Assembly (NCBI GenBank): GCA_963377175.1
Contig: CAUJNA010003090.1
Span: forward strand, 419,501 to 483,500
Origin: Effrenium voratum
Taxonomy: Eukaryota > Sar > Dinophyceae > Suessiales > Symbiodiniaceae
DNA: 64,000 nucleotides
Reading direction: 5' to 3'
Shown: positions 1 to 11,163 of the stretch, in pieces
Numbering within the stretch: position 1 is the stretch's first letter
How the letters are laid out: every line of letters begins with the position of its first letter
The notes under the pieces: model-generated
What the model saw: the letters and a program-made list of their open reading frames with translations, nothing else
Told to the model about the DNA's origin: nothing
The model's database searches: none
Program-made: the position numbers and the translations under genes

Positions 1-1280
1 GGTCCTCAACCAATTTTTACAAACTCCCCATAGAAGAAGTGGCATCCTGAAAATTCGCGGCTTCAAGGGAACCAACATCCAACATATTCGCTCGAAAACA
101 CTTAAACCAGGGTGTGAACCAAGCAAAAAAGGGGGCCATCCTCTGGCGGACAATATGTGGGTTTTCTGTCCAACAATTTGAGAATAGTCCTCAAGAAAAA
201 CTGCCATAGCCACATGGTAACACCATTGGTATCATACAATCCCTACCCCCTACCAAAGCCCCCCCACTCCCCAATTGGTTGTTTTGCAATGTGGGGGGTG
301 GGCTTGGGTAGGGGTTGGGATCCTTTGATGGTATCCTTTTGGTTTCTTTCCAGGTACCAAACAAAAGATGAGAAAGATCCACCTATGTTCCCCATGGACC
401 AGGTGCATGTGTTGGCTTCAAGGTCAAGGGGCGAATGATTGCCTCAGCCATCTGCGAGGTGGAGGATTCTCGCCGCTGCAAGTGCATGGGGCGTCCTACC
501 TTACGTCCGACACGCGGCTGCGGCGATGGGGGTCCGCCAAAATGGATGGCTTCCTTTTGGCTTCACTTTGAAGCCATGCCAGAAAGGGTGCTAAAAAACA
601 AGAACCAGTGGAAATCTAGTGTGTGACACCCTGCCGTTTCCCACACCATGAAGATATGCTCAGATTTGGACTGGATTAGCTATCTGGACCCTGATTACAT
701 GGATTAGGGGGTGTGGGTTTGGTTAAAGTTGCTAACCACATAGCTAAGTCCCAGACCATCCCAGTAGCCTTTTGCCCGTTCCCCTGCGACAGGGTCAATC
801 CGCCAATTCATTTGGGGCGGCCGGTTCCGGGTTCAGTTGATCTGAGCGTCCCAAAAGGATGATCAAGCCAGAGACCAAACTTGGCCCAGACAGAGAGTGT
901 TGAACTTCTTTGGAGGGGGTTGCTTCCACTTTGAAATACACCAACAAGAAATGGATACCAGTGTACCCGTTTTTGTACCCTGGGCCTTTGTAGCAACAGT
1001 GGGCTTCACCTGGGCTTCCAGTAATCAATCTGCAGAGCTCTTTAAACAAAAACAAAGCAAACACAACTTGTTTGTTTTCAGGCCAATTTTGGGTGGTTCA
1101 AATCAATTTTCCCTTTTGACCATTTGCAAAGGAAGTCCGGCCAAGCAGGTTGGTTTGTTTTCGGGGGCAGCTGTATCAACTTTTGCATTCTGGGATCAAC
1201 TTCTACGCGGCAACTGTTATGGAGCCCGTACCCCCCCCTCCTTTACCCCCCCCCCCTTTAAGCTTAAAGGGCTTCTCTTG
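1..1280. other. gene-free stretch
   Basis: I see no protein-coding gene here. The open frames are short, overlap one another on both strands and match no family I know. A phrase resembling the inverted-repeat family B described below (a CTTTTGGTTTC core) lies near 330-350. A run of C-rich and G-rich tracts lies at 240-320. Exons of an intron-containing gene cannot be excluded. Confidence 0.4.
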
Positions 1281-1284
1281 CAGG

Positions 1285-1560
1285 GGAGGCTTAGGAAGCC
1301 TTGCGGAAGCCTTGGGGAAGCCTTGGGGAAGCTTGGCCTGACATTCGCCCTGCGCATGGCGGGAACACTGACAAGAAATACCAAACCTGCAAATTAGGTT
1401 AAAGAAGCCTTGGGAAGCCTCACGGAAGCCTTAGGGAAGCCTTAAGGAAGCCTTAGGGAAGCCTTAGGGAAGCCTTAGGGAGGCCTTAGGGAAGCCTTAG
1501 GGAAGCTGGAAACCTTAGAGAAGCCCTAGGGAAGCCCTAGGGAAGCCCTAGACAAAGCCG
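1285..1560. repeat. degenerate 11-bp tandem array, CCTTAGGGAAG
   Basis: An array of an 11-bp unit read as CCTTAGGGAAG. It is densest at about 1395-1560, with looser copies (CCTTGGGGAAG, CCTTGCGGAAG) at 1290-1340. Each good unit contains TTAGGG. The flanks 1600-1780 hold further scattered copies. It is probably a minisatellite. The open frames across it reflect the repeat, not a gene. Confidence 0.7.
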
Positions 1561-1780
1561 TTCGGTCTCCTTGGGGAAGCATGTTTGTGGAAAGCTTAAG
1601 GGGGCGCAGCACTTTCAGAAAAAAAACAATTCGAATCTCTTATGATTTCCCTAGGTTAGGGGGACGCAGCAAAGTAACGCAGCTCGAATGTCCGATCAAA
1701 ATCAAGGGGTCTCTTAGGTTCAGCTTAGGAAGTCTTAGGGAAAATGTTGCTATATCCACTTTCTAGCCACCCTAGGGATA

Positions 1781-2582
1781 GGACCTAACTACCTTGAGGG
1801 GGGGGTACAGGCATTCATAAAACTGGGAAGATTGGAATCTTGGAGCGACGACTGAGAGAATGCAGACCTGAAATGATGGCCCTTTTTACTTGCCTGTTCG
1901 GTGCTGCCCACGACATCGGGACCCCAGTTCTCGGTGCTTGGTTGGGAGTCAGATAGGTTCCAGTCCCATGTTCATCTTAGCGATACCTGACGTAAAAAGA
2001 ATGCCCCAACTTTGGATAAGTGTTGGCCTGGGTTAGACGAAACCCAGTAACAAGATCAACTCCAATAGGTCCAAGGGGGCTCACAGCCGGCATATCTGGC
2101 CGACGTGTCCAAGTGGTCCTTTGTGGTGGCTTTCCAGGGGCTAAGACGGGCATCCCCACGAAACGAATTTCCTTTTCTGAGCCTAAGACTTGCCCAGGTG
2201 CTAGGCCCCCGTGATGCCAGCCATCCGTCTCCCCCCGCTGCTGGTACACCATGCCCGACGCGCATTTGCTGGCCGCTTGGTCGTAGGTCCTAGGGAAAAA
2301 CCAATCCCAAAAGTAAAGGGTTCCCCAAAGCTGGCTGGTCCTACGAACAGGGCACCCCCCCGAAAACAAAGCAACTGAGCACTTCAACAGTGCCAAAACA
2401 TTTGGGTGTTTGCCAGTAAACACCACAACGGGAAACTCATCCCATCCAGTGGCAACGAAAAGGACCCCCATGAAACAAGAGTTCCTTTCGCTTGCATCCC
2501 ATAAGGGTCGCCGCAAAAGTTGGGTCACCTGCCATTCGGTCACGCAAATGGGCCAAGTCTTTATTTTCTTAGCTGGTTGAAG
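1781..2582. other. gene-free stretch with one long unassigned open frame
   Basis: A minus-strand open frame runs from 1977 to 2702. It has no ATG at its start (GTG), its first 20 or so codons lie inside the short element at 2651-2757, and it resembles no family I know. I treat it as fortuitous. Nothing else is supported here. Confidence 0.35.
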
Positions 2583-2650
2583 CCTCTCACTTCGTGAGTG
2601 GATTCGCCGGAACAAGTGCCCGGACATGGTGCTTACCTCTCTACCATCCC

Positions 2651-2757
2651 AACTCACTGTTGAATGGATGGGCCAAAGAAAGTCCAAACTTTTGCTTACC
2701 ACTCCGACTCCAATGGCCTTCCAAACAGTGTAGACTCCAGGAACTCAGGGAGTGAGT
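2651..2757 (+). mobile_element. MITE-like family A, copy 1
   Basis: One of at least nine copies of a roughly 90-113 bp element in this window. The family begins CTCACTTCC and continues with GTGGATTGG, a stretch with AAC(C/A)AAACTTTG, TTACCACT, then ATGGTC.AAA, and ends AAGTCCAGGAACTCGGGGAGTGAG-like sequence. The two ends form an imperfect inverted repeat (CTCACTTCC against GGGAGTGAG). No coding capacity. This looks like a non-autonomous DNA transposon. In this copy the left end is diverged (AACTCACTGTTGAATGG) and the right end is well kept. A second truncated left-end half appears to precede it at about 2587-2612. Confidence 0.55.
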
Positions 2758-4710
2758 CAAACGGCTTGAAGCCAAAACGAAAACTGGCAACATAACCACT
2801 TGCCCTCTTCCTTTGGCTGGCTTCAAAAGCAAGGCCACGGCTGAAGCAAAAACCAACCACGAAAAAAAGCTAGGGTAGAGAAGCCTGTCCATCCGCCCAT
2901 TCAAATCAAAGCGGTCACAGTTGCTCCCATTCGAACCTGTCAAACAGGGTAGAAACTTGCCAGACCAACAACAGCCAAAAGGAGACTATACCAACTATAT
3001 ATGTATATGTCTAATCCACTGATTCGATTCTTGTTTTCAGGCTAGCACCCCTCTTGACAGCAAACGGATCCCAACAAAAAGCAACCAGGACCCGTCGGTC
3101 ACAGATTTGGAGGACGAAGGCCATGAAGCCCAAGCTGAAGCCTGTTGACACCACCCGTCAAACCAAACGGGACCAAACTGAGAGCTGCAACTGATATTCG
3201 GACTCGGGCAAACATGCCTAAGATAATCTGAGACTACTCCCCATTTTTCACACCAACCCCCAAAACAACATCTGATTTGCAGAGGAAGCTCTGACCTAGG
3301 ATGGCCCACCAGGGCCATAGAATCTCCCGGAAGGCCACTAGAACAAGTAAGTCTTCCAAAGTCATCTTCGCCTATAACAAACCCCATGTGTTCAGCAAGG
3401 CCGCGCTCGTCTCCCTTCAGGAGATCTAAGGGACTGGTGAGAGAACATCTTGGAAGGCTCCCGCATGTCCATTTCGGACATCAATTCCCTTGGGTCCTAT
3501 GAGGTCTGATAGTTGCAAAAGGGTCCCGAACATCATTGGTGTCCTTTTCGTTTCCCGGAAAAAGTACCAGCCCGGGCTCGAAATCTCATTTGAACTCCCG
3601 CATAAATCCACAAGCCTGCAATAAACCCCCAATATATAGACCCACAGACACTCACATAAACCATATGGCTATGGTTTTTCAATAGGGCACCTCAAAAGTG
3701 ATTAGTGGACATGAATCATCCCCGTCTTCTGATGTCTACTTCGCAGTTGGGCGTGTTGTTGTTTTTTTAATTGAAGACCCCCCCTCCCCAAACTGCCTGG
3801 GTGTTCCGAACACGTTTCCCTTTGTGACCACAAACAGGGGGGCAGCCGGGGGTCCTGGGGTCGATGAGGGTGCTCACCATGAGGCCAGAGTCCAGCAGGA
3901 CCACGAAACCTAAGCGAACCGATGGCTTGGACGGGCAGGTTGGTTCCAAAAAAAGACGGGCACGTCAACATCATTTCCTGGGGTTCGTTCCAAGGGCTTA
4001 GCACAAAACAGAATACAAAGCAATGAACAAAGAGCAGTACAAAACAGAACAAAACTGACACACAATCAAAACAAATAAATGAACACGGATCAGTACAAAC
4101 AGAACAAAAGAAAACATTTCAAACCAATGCAGGATTTCAAGAATCCAAACCAACCCTACCCAGCCCCCACCCCCCCTCCCCAGCCCCCATGAGGTGGGTT
4201 GGGTCCAAGGGAACCAAGGCATCGACAACATTTGTTTGGGGTTCTTAGTGGAGGTGTGGGGGCTTCCTCTCCAAAAAAACAGCTTCCATGATTGTTGGAG
4301 GGAGGATGATGTCGACCCCGGATCCAAGTAGAACCCAGGAGGTGGATTTTCTTTGGGAGGGTTCCCCCTTTTAGTGGTTGGTAACTATGCCCGCTCTTGA
4401 AACCAACCGGCATGAGTAGTCTGGTTGCCTCACAGGTACTTGGACCATTTCGCCAAGGAGCTTCCCGGGCGTCAGAGGTCAAGGGCAGCATCTTGGAAGT
4501 AAACGCTTTGTGGGCTGAGGTGGGTTTCAAGGGAGGAACCCTGGGCAACCCAGCATTCAGCGTGCGACCTTGAAAAAGACGAGCCAACCTTATGAAGACG
4601 TGCAAAGGCAAAAGGCAAACAATCCGAAATGAACGGGTTTCAGAGAGCCATACCTAGTTTTGGCCGGTGGCTTCCCTTGAAACCACCCAAAAAGGGTTAA
4701 AGGGTGGTTA
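2758..4710. other. gene-free stretch
   Basis: No recognisable gene. The stretch 3990-4130 is a degenerate A-rich run of repeated GAACAAA and CAGTACAAA words that opens Cys/Val/Phe-rich frames on the opposite strand. These are compositional artefacts. Confidence 0.4.
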
Positions 4711-4711
4711 C

Positions 4712-4804
4712 CTCACTTCGAAAAGAGTTTGAACTGTTTTTTTTGCACAAGGATCTTCCCAAAAAGGTGAGTGAAGTCCAAAACGGAACTTTTCGGGAGT
4801 GAGT
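4712..4804 (+). mobile_element. MITE-like family A, copy 2 (diverged)
   Basis: Begins CTCACTTCG and ends CGGGAGTGAGT, with AAGTCCAAAACGGAACT before the right end. The GTGGATTGG word is lost, so the copy is older or internally deleted (93 bp). Confidence 0.45.
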
Positions 4805-5517
4805 TGGTGGATCCAGCGCACGTTCGAACCTGTTTAGAAAGGCTCAGGCCCGCTTCAGTGAGTTTCACGTCAACTGGGTGTGGCTCAAAAAAAGTCTTGG
4901 TATCCCCAAAATGGCTTGCCCTGATGAAAAGGAAACAAGGACCTGCGATCCATATGCCGCGAAGCGGGTGTCGGCCCGGTGCCCGCGGTCCATAAGCCGG
5001 TTCCGCAGGTCCACGCGCACGCGCAGCACAGTGCCACCTACGCGACTTGGAACCTGAGGTCCTTTGACGATTTTCCCAAGACCGGGGCCCCTGGAAAACT
5101 GTGCCATGGACAAACTTGTGCCATGATTCATCCGTCAGAGACCTCGGGAATCCTCTGACTTTGGAGTTACTCGGCATAAATCTTTGAGTTCTTGGAGTCA
5201 GTCATGCATAGTCATGGACCCTAAGGCCAGCGAAGGCCGTTTCTCCCAGGCTGCCAGAACAGCTTGGGAGTTCCCCTGCAAATCATCCTCTGTTTCAGAC
5301 TTCAACCCTTAGACAGATAGTTGGGGGGCATCCTTGGGTTGGTCAACGGCCCCTGCAGCCAGGGGCGCTGAATGGATCTTTGCAGTTGCTCGCCATCTTC
5401 CAGTAGGCCACCTGTGACGTTTCAGCGATGCCGCGAGTAAGCCGCGGTGTGAAAGTGGAAGTGTGTTCGTTTGGTCTACTTGCACGGGCTTGTCTGAAAA
5501 TAGGGAGCCAACTATGG

Positions 5518-5576
5518 CGTGCCTTTTGGTATCCCTTCCAAACCCAAAGCAGTGGTCCCCTAAAAAGACACACCCA
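5518..5576 (+). mobile_element. MITE-like family B, right-half copy
   Basis: Family B is a second short family of about 85-110 bp. Its left end is like GGGTGTGTCTTTTTTGAGGG and its right end is CCCTCAAAAAGACACACCCA, so the ends are inverted repeats. The middle usually holds TTTGGTTTCCCTTT or its complement. This copy keeps CCTTTTGGTATCCCTTCC and the end CCCCTAAAAAGACACACCCA. Confidence 0.45.
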
Positions 5577-6000
5577 TATTTGCCTCCAAAAAAACCTGGT
5601 TCTCCTGAGCTCGGCTTCTGGCATCCAGCCCAGCTGTGTTCAAGGTAGAGACCCGTGCGCTATCTCAGCTTTGTCCCAACCAAGCAGAAACAGGTTTGTT
5701 TCTGGTTCATATATGTTGGTGAGTCGTTGAAATCGCTGACATCCAGTTGGCTTTCCTTTTAAGCCACCAAAGAGGAGTACCCTGAAAAAAGACGAGCCAC
5801 CCATTTAGTGAATCCAAGAAGAACCCATCCAGCACAGCAGGTTAGCGCAGCCCACACCTCTGATACTATTCACATAGAACAGTCTAGAACAAAGTCAAAG
5901 GGCAGAACTGCACAAATCAAAGAGCAGAATTGATTGAACAATACCAACAACAGAAGCAACCAACTACCTGACCAAACAGCATGCCGACAACAAATACAAG
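5577..6000. other. gene-free stretch
   Basis: No gene seen. A short run of AGAACAGT/AAAGAGCAGAA words at 5875-5940 resembles the run near 4040. Confidence 0.35.
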
Positions 6001-6002
6001 CA

Positions 6003-6280
6003 CCACAACAATAACACGCATAATAACAACAATAATAATAATAGTAATACACATAGTAATCATAATAATCATATATATATATATATAATATTAATAATAA
6101 CAGCCATGATAATAATAGAAATAGTAATAGTAATATGTAATACTAATGACACTACTAATATTCATACTAATAGTAATAATAATGATCATAATAACAATAA
6201 TACCTAATAATGATAATACTACTAATAATACTAATACTGTAATATCAATAAGACTAATAATAATAAAACTAACAATAGCG
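6003..6280. repeat. A/T-rich (AAT)n-type tract
   Basis: A roughly 280-bp degenerate trinucleotide tract of AAT, AATAAT and AATAC words, with a short (TA)n run at 6069-6088. It opens low-complexity Ile/Asn/Tyr frames on both strands that should not be read as genes. Confidence 0.8.
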
Positions 6281-6911
6281 TATTTATCTGAACACAACAT
6301 GCGGACATATGGGGGGTGGAACAAAAGGTCCTTTACATGGAATAACTCAATTGGACTTTTCCCCCACCAACTGGAAAACAATCCCCATGATCATTTGGGG
6401 GCCAGGAATATGGATCAACCCCCCATATTTAAACAACCAACACCTGACAACACAACGAAAGAAAGAACAGCACACACAGGAGTTGATCAAAAAGTCCGGT
6501 AAACATAGGATGACCATTGGTCGGGAAACCACTCAAATGATAGTTCCCACACGGGACAAGTCGGACAAGTCACCCATGGTCATTTTGGGCCAGAAGATTG
6601 ATCAACAACCACATGCAAACAGAAGGGCCAAAGACATAAACAACCCAAAATCATGCCAATGACATAACCAACAACTAGAAGTACAGCAGCAAAACACATG
6701 CCAATAACATATCCAAATACATAACAAAACACATGCCAAGAACGGAACCGCTAAATATCAACAAGCAGCTTTTTGCTACGGAGATATCCGAATAACCCAG
6801 GAACTAAACAAGACATTGTGACCCCACAACACTGCGCAAACAAAACAAAACGACAACTAGAAAAGCAAAACACACACCAAGGACATATCAAATAACTAAA
6901 TCATCAACAAC
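6281..6911. other. gene-free stretch
   Basis: No gene seen. The phrases ACACATGCCAA and CATAACCAA recur several times at 6600-6740, suggesting decayed tandem repetition. Confidence 0.35.
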
Positions 6912-6990
6912 TGACCCCTCAAAATGGTGATTGTTGGTTTCCGGATAAAACCAACAAAAACAAGGGGGTGCCCTCAAAAAGACACACCCA
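6912..6990 (+). mobile_element. MITE-like family B copy
   Basis: Left part CCCCTCAAAATGGTGATTG, then TTGGTTTCCGG, and a perfect family right end CCCTCAAAAAGACACACCCA. The left terminus is shortened. Confidence 0.45.
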
Positions 6991-9139
6991 ACCTTGCTAA
7001 CCATGCATAACATGTCTAGCCATCTACTACGTGACTTCATGGGGGTCATAGTGCTGCGATAGCATTTATAAGACAGGGTATGGGTTTTGGACGCGGCTCA
7101 TGTGCTCTTGACGCGGCTTGTGATTCCTATTCCAAGACACCCACATCGGCATTTTTACCCCTAATAGATCCGGTCGTGCCTTCTCCGGGTCGGGCTGGTT
7201 GGTCTTGGGGTTCAGCATGGGGGACATCCGGAACACCCGGTCCCCCGCGGAGATTTCGGAGCCTGGCAGCCGCATTGGGATTTGGAGAGCTGAAAAAGCC
7301 CGAGTTACCCGCTAATCCGAATGAAACCCATCAGTAAAACGGTCCTTAAGGAACATTGCATCAAGGCAAACTTGCTGTAGGTTTAAGGGGAAATGGAAAA
7401 CACGTCCCAGGTCAACTAGGTCAATAGGACCCTGGTATATGTCAGAATATGTCAGAGACGAATAGCCATTCCCTCACATGACATTGGATGGTGAGTACCC
7501 CGATGTTCGAAAACTTGACGAATGACTTACCCTTTCCTACAGTGGATCATGATGAATATGGGCTCAGCGGTAGTAACCAGAATGGCGGCACCAAGAAACG
7601 CACCACAAGTATGAGGACTTTTAAAGGCCCCAACACGGAAGATACCAAAGGGTACAATTTCAAGTCAGAACAGTTTGTTTCAAGGAAAGACGTGTACGGT
7701 TGTTGCTGTCTTTCCGTGCCCCAGCCAAATATGTGTGTAAAAACATATATATATATATATATATATGTATACACGCAAATATGTATATAATGTTTGTGTT
7801 GAGCAATATTGAAGGACATCACGCATGCCCGTGGTTACGCGCCTGAAACTTTATCCCGTATATGCTCCTTGCATACCCACGCTCTATGCGCAGGCAACTG
7901 GGCCCCGGACGGTCTGAGAGTGTTGAGTAGATGCCTTGGAGCATTTCTCTGCTCGAGACACTGATCGATCTCCCAATATAGTAGACAACCAAGGGAAACG
8001 TCGTTGAACAAATTGTTTTGCAGGTAGGTTGAATTTCCGATACTGTGTGGGTGTTCTTTCTCTTTGTGTGTTTGCCCTGCCTCCTTCGTCGTGCTGCTCT
8101 TCCTCTTGATGTCCTATCTTTCCTGCCTTCCGTTTACTGGTTGTCCGATTGTACTTCTCATGTTTACGATTGTCTCTCATCGGTCTTCCTCCTTCTGTGG
8201 TTGTTGCTTGTGTTGCGTTGTCTGCCTCTGGTCATTGTCTTTTGCGTTCACCACTGTTTAAGTGATATTATGATATGTTTGATTATTGATCATGCTTCTT
8301 GATCTTTTTTGGCATTGTCAATCCGCTAGTATTTCTGCCTACGTCATCGTCTTCTGGTCATTGTTCATCGTCTTATAGTCATTCTTCTGGCGCTGCTGGT
8401 TGTTTAGTTAGTGTTGTTCATTTTCCCGAAGAATGTGCTCTGCACCAATCAAGGGTCGCCAGGGTCTCGAAAACGGCAGCACAGACTTCCACCCCCTCTT
8501 CTTTCCACAAATACGCCTAATGCCAAAACACGGGCTTACTATAAGGGCCTGAATCATTTGACTGTGGTTGTGTGCTTTGGAACCAAAAAACCCTGTGATC
8601 ATGGTGGAACACTGGTTGACAGTATATATGTGCTGCCTCTAGTGTTCATGTTGTTTGACTTCCTGCGTGTGGACAACAAGGTCGAATTTGCTTTTACCCA
8701 CAGTTTTCCCAAGTTTGTAGTCCAGAAACTTGGGGCAAGTACTCTGAATGCTGAAAAACAAGGGTATTTTTTCCGGGGGCTGTGGTATGTTCGCCATAGC
8801 TTCCCCGCACTTGAAGAGGCCAAAGGGCTGGCGCTAGGCTATCCCAAATGTTCATCCGTCCCAACTGGTGCAAACAAATGGGCATGTCCGCTTTTGTGGC
8901 AAAACAATCAAACAAGGGTGCCCTTACAAAACTGGGCCTGCTGAAAGTTTAACTTTGAGCGGGGCAAATGTAAACTACTAAGGGGATGGCTGGGAACCGC
9001 CAAGCACAGGGTAGCACCAAAAAAGACACTCCCACTCCCACCCTCACTTTCTGAGTTGATGGGCAAAAAAATGTAACCAATGGTCTTCCCCAAAATTTCA
9101 AAGCCCAGGACCTCATGGAGTCAGAAAACACCACCAAAT
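6991..9139. other. gene-free stretch
   Basis: No recognisable gene. There is a short (AT)n microsatellite at 7746-7767. A plus-strand open frame ending near 8944 is unassigned and not distinctive. At 8943-9000 there is a copy of a phrase shared with about 38.73-38.83 kb (GAAAGTTTAACTTTGAGCGG, then AAGGGGATGGCTGGGAACC), a third minor dispersed family. Confidence 0.4.
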
Positions 9140-9243
9140 GGATGTGTCTTTTTTGAGGGTACCCTTTTTGGGACCCATTTAAAAAGGAAGACGAAAGTGC
9201 CACCACCATTTTGGGGGGGTCCCCTATTTTAAGACACACCCCA
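9140..9243 (+). mobile_element. MITE-like family B, near full-length copy
   Basis: The left end ATGTGTCTTTTTTGAGGG and the right end CCCCTATTTTAAGACACACC form imperfect terminal inverted repeats about 100 bp apart. The middle has CCACCATTTTGGGG. No coding capacity. Confidence 0.55.
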
Positions 9244-10101
9244 ATCTCAGGAACGTTGCTCTCTCAGCCCCCGGCTGTCGCCCACATCGGCAACGGCGGC
9301 CATCCTCCGCTCCCGGCTCTTCTTGCTAAAGAAGCGGCGGAGGCTCGTGGAGTAAATGACCGTTAGGATATAGACCTGCGGCTGAGGGGCCAAACTTAAC
9401 TTGCGGGTCAAATGAAAAAAGAAACAACAAACTGAAACGTACTAACACAAACCTAAGGAACCCCACCAAGGTCCTAAGGTAACATCCCCGTTCTTTCCGG
9501 GAATCCTTCTTTCCCAAAAGGTCATCTGGGAAAAGTCTATTTGATTTCGCGTGGTGGACAGACTTTGCTTTGGCCAAACCTTCGCACACTGGCGAAAGGA
9601 CCCATTGACCCGGGTCTCCGAGTGAGCTGAATTACATGGGACTCCAACCCTAACCCTCGCCCCCCTCCCCTTGTCTCAATGACCCCTGCATGTCCGTTTT
9701 GAGGACGGAAAACAGGACAGGGGCAATGGCTGCCACTCCAAAACTCCATGTATGGCATATGGTCATGGCTCCCCTTACCAGCAATCATTATGGTTTTACC
9801 TTGGATCCTTTCCGGGTGGACCATCCCAACGTTAACCAAGTAAAGGAACCGGTCCTTTGGCCATGGCACATATCGCCCTTCAGAAACGGATGTCTGAGCT
9901 TCGGGCCACAGCTCCCACCAGCAGAAGCATCACATTCCCCAAGGTGACCTTCTGGTCGTGCAAGGCGTGGTACAGCAACAAGACCGAAATAATGTAGAAG
10001 ACCACGTCCCCTCAGGAAACCGATCTCTCTCTTGGAAGCTTCCTCCCTTGTGGTTTGGTGATTGCTCTTTGTAAGGCTCGGAAAAAAATATATCTGAGAA
10101 A
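9244..10101. other. gene-free stretch
   Basis: No gene seen. The open frames are under 115 codons, overlap one another and are unassigned. Confidence 0.35.
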
Positions 10102-10204
10102 ACTCACTTCCTCAGTGGATGGACCAGAAAAGCAACCAAAATCTTTGTTTACCACTCAAATGGTCTTTCTAAACAGTTTAAAGTCCAGGAACTCAGTCAG
10201 TGAG
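10102..10204 (+). mobile_element. MITE-like family A, copy 3
   Basis: Left end AACTCACTTCCTCAGTGG, middle TTTACCACTCAAATGGTC, right end AAGTCCAGGAACTCAGTCAG followed by TGAG. It lies about 390 bp outside the left edge of the retroelement. Confidence 0.6.
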
Positions 10205-10593
10205 AGAAGCCTCCTCCCTTGTGGTTTGGCTCTTTTTATCTTGAAGCAACCCATGAGCATAGGCAAATTACTATGATTCCCAAACTGTGAGAAATGAAGG
10301 GATTCCAAGTAAAGCACCTTTGTCATGGACTCGGTCGCTCGTTTTGTCCATGGGAGATTGTCATTTGCGCACATATCAAAAGGTCTGCCCCTTTCCACCG
10401 AGGCGCGCATAAAGGAGAACTTTCCCAGCTGCAAAGGCATGTACTCCTTGGTTGGCCACTCGCATCTCGCAGCGAGGAGAATGCGCTTGTGTTTGAGCGT
10501 TGGTCGAGGCTATCCTTGTTGAGGTTGCATTGACTGGCTAGCCACCATTCTTTAGATCCCCCTATTTTGACACATACACTACATATATATATA

Positions 10594-10773
10594 CAACTGT
10601 TAGACTGAGCTCATTCAGCATTCTCTCTTTTCTGTTTTCCTCCGCGATGCTTCGAGTCGAAAGGAGTTGATCTCCAAATGTCTTTGGTTGAGTTCCCATA
10701 CAAGGAACGGTCATCTAGACCATTGTGGCATGCAGCCACTGTCCTCTCCTGTTACACAGGGAGAACTACTTGA
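10594..10773 (-). repeat. split direct repeat Y, outer copy (B2)
   Basis: The 180-bp repeat that forms the 3' end of the element on the minus strand. It is identical by eye to 10951-11130. Its outer edge reads CAACTGTTAG on the plus strand and abuts a (TA)n tract at 10583-10593. Confidence 0.9.
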
Positions 10774-10781
10774 CAAGTACC

Positions 10782-10802
10782 TCATAGGGGGTGACCCTAT
10801 GA
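10782..10802. other. 8-bp stem hairpin in the spacer between X and Y
   Basis: TCATAGGG (10782-10789) and CCCTATGA (10795-10802) are perfect inverted repeats with a 5-base loop. They lie in the 54-bp spacer that exists only between the second X and the outer Y. A role in recombination or transcript end formation is possible but not shown. A G-rich run follows at 10811-10828. Confidence 0.5.
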
Positions 10803-10827
10803 AGCCTCGAGGGTTGGGGGGGGTGGG

Positions 10828-10950
10828 GAAAGAAAAAGCTATTTTGGCAGAGACGTACTCTGAAAGTCTCGAGCCAGGATGTCACATGACATGAGCTAGC
10901 ATTCACAGTTGAACATGCGCACCAAGCCTGCCCAAGCACTACACATTACA
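10828..10950 (-). repeat. split direct repeat X, internal copy (A2)
   Basis: The 123-bp repeat identical by eye to 18980-19102. It abuts repeat Y at 10950/10951 with no spacer. This mimics the joint formed when the two outer ends of the element are ligated. Confidence 0.9.
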
Positions 10951-11130
10951 CAACTGTTAGACTGAGCTCATTCAGCATTCTCTCTTTTCTGTTTTCCTCC
11001 GCGATGCTTCGAGTCGAAAGGAGTTGATCTCCAAATGTCTTTGGTTGAGTTCCCATACAAGGAACGGTCATCTAGACCATTGTGGCATGCAGCCACTGTC
11101 CTCTCCTGTTACACAGGGAGAACTACTTGA
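10951..11130 (-). repeat. split direct repeat Y, internal copy (B1)
   Basis: The second 180-bp copy. It starts 33 bp beyond the stop codon of the reverse transcriptase ORF, so it also forms that transcript's proximal 3' untranslated region. Confidence 0.9.
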
Positions 11131-11163
11131 TCCAATGCATTCATCCCCAAAGCATTTAGGTGA

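Noticed and set aside
1977..2702. A 241-codon minus-strand open frame
   Set aside because: No ATG start, its beginning lies inside a family A element, no recognisable domain, and only one such frame in about 50 kb of non-coding sequence.
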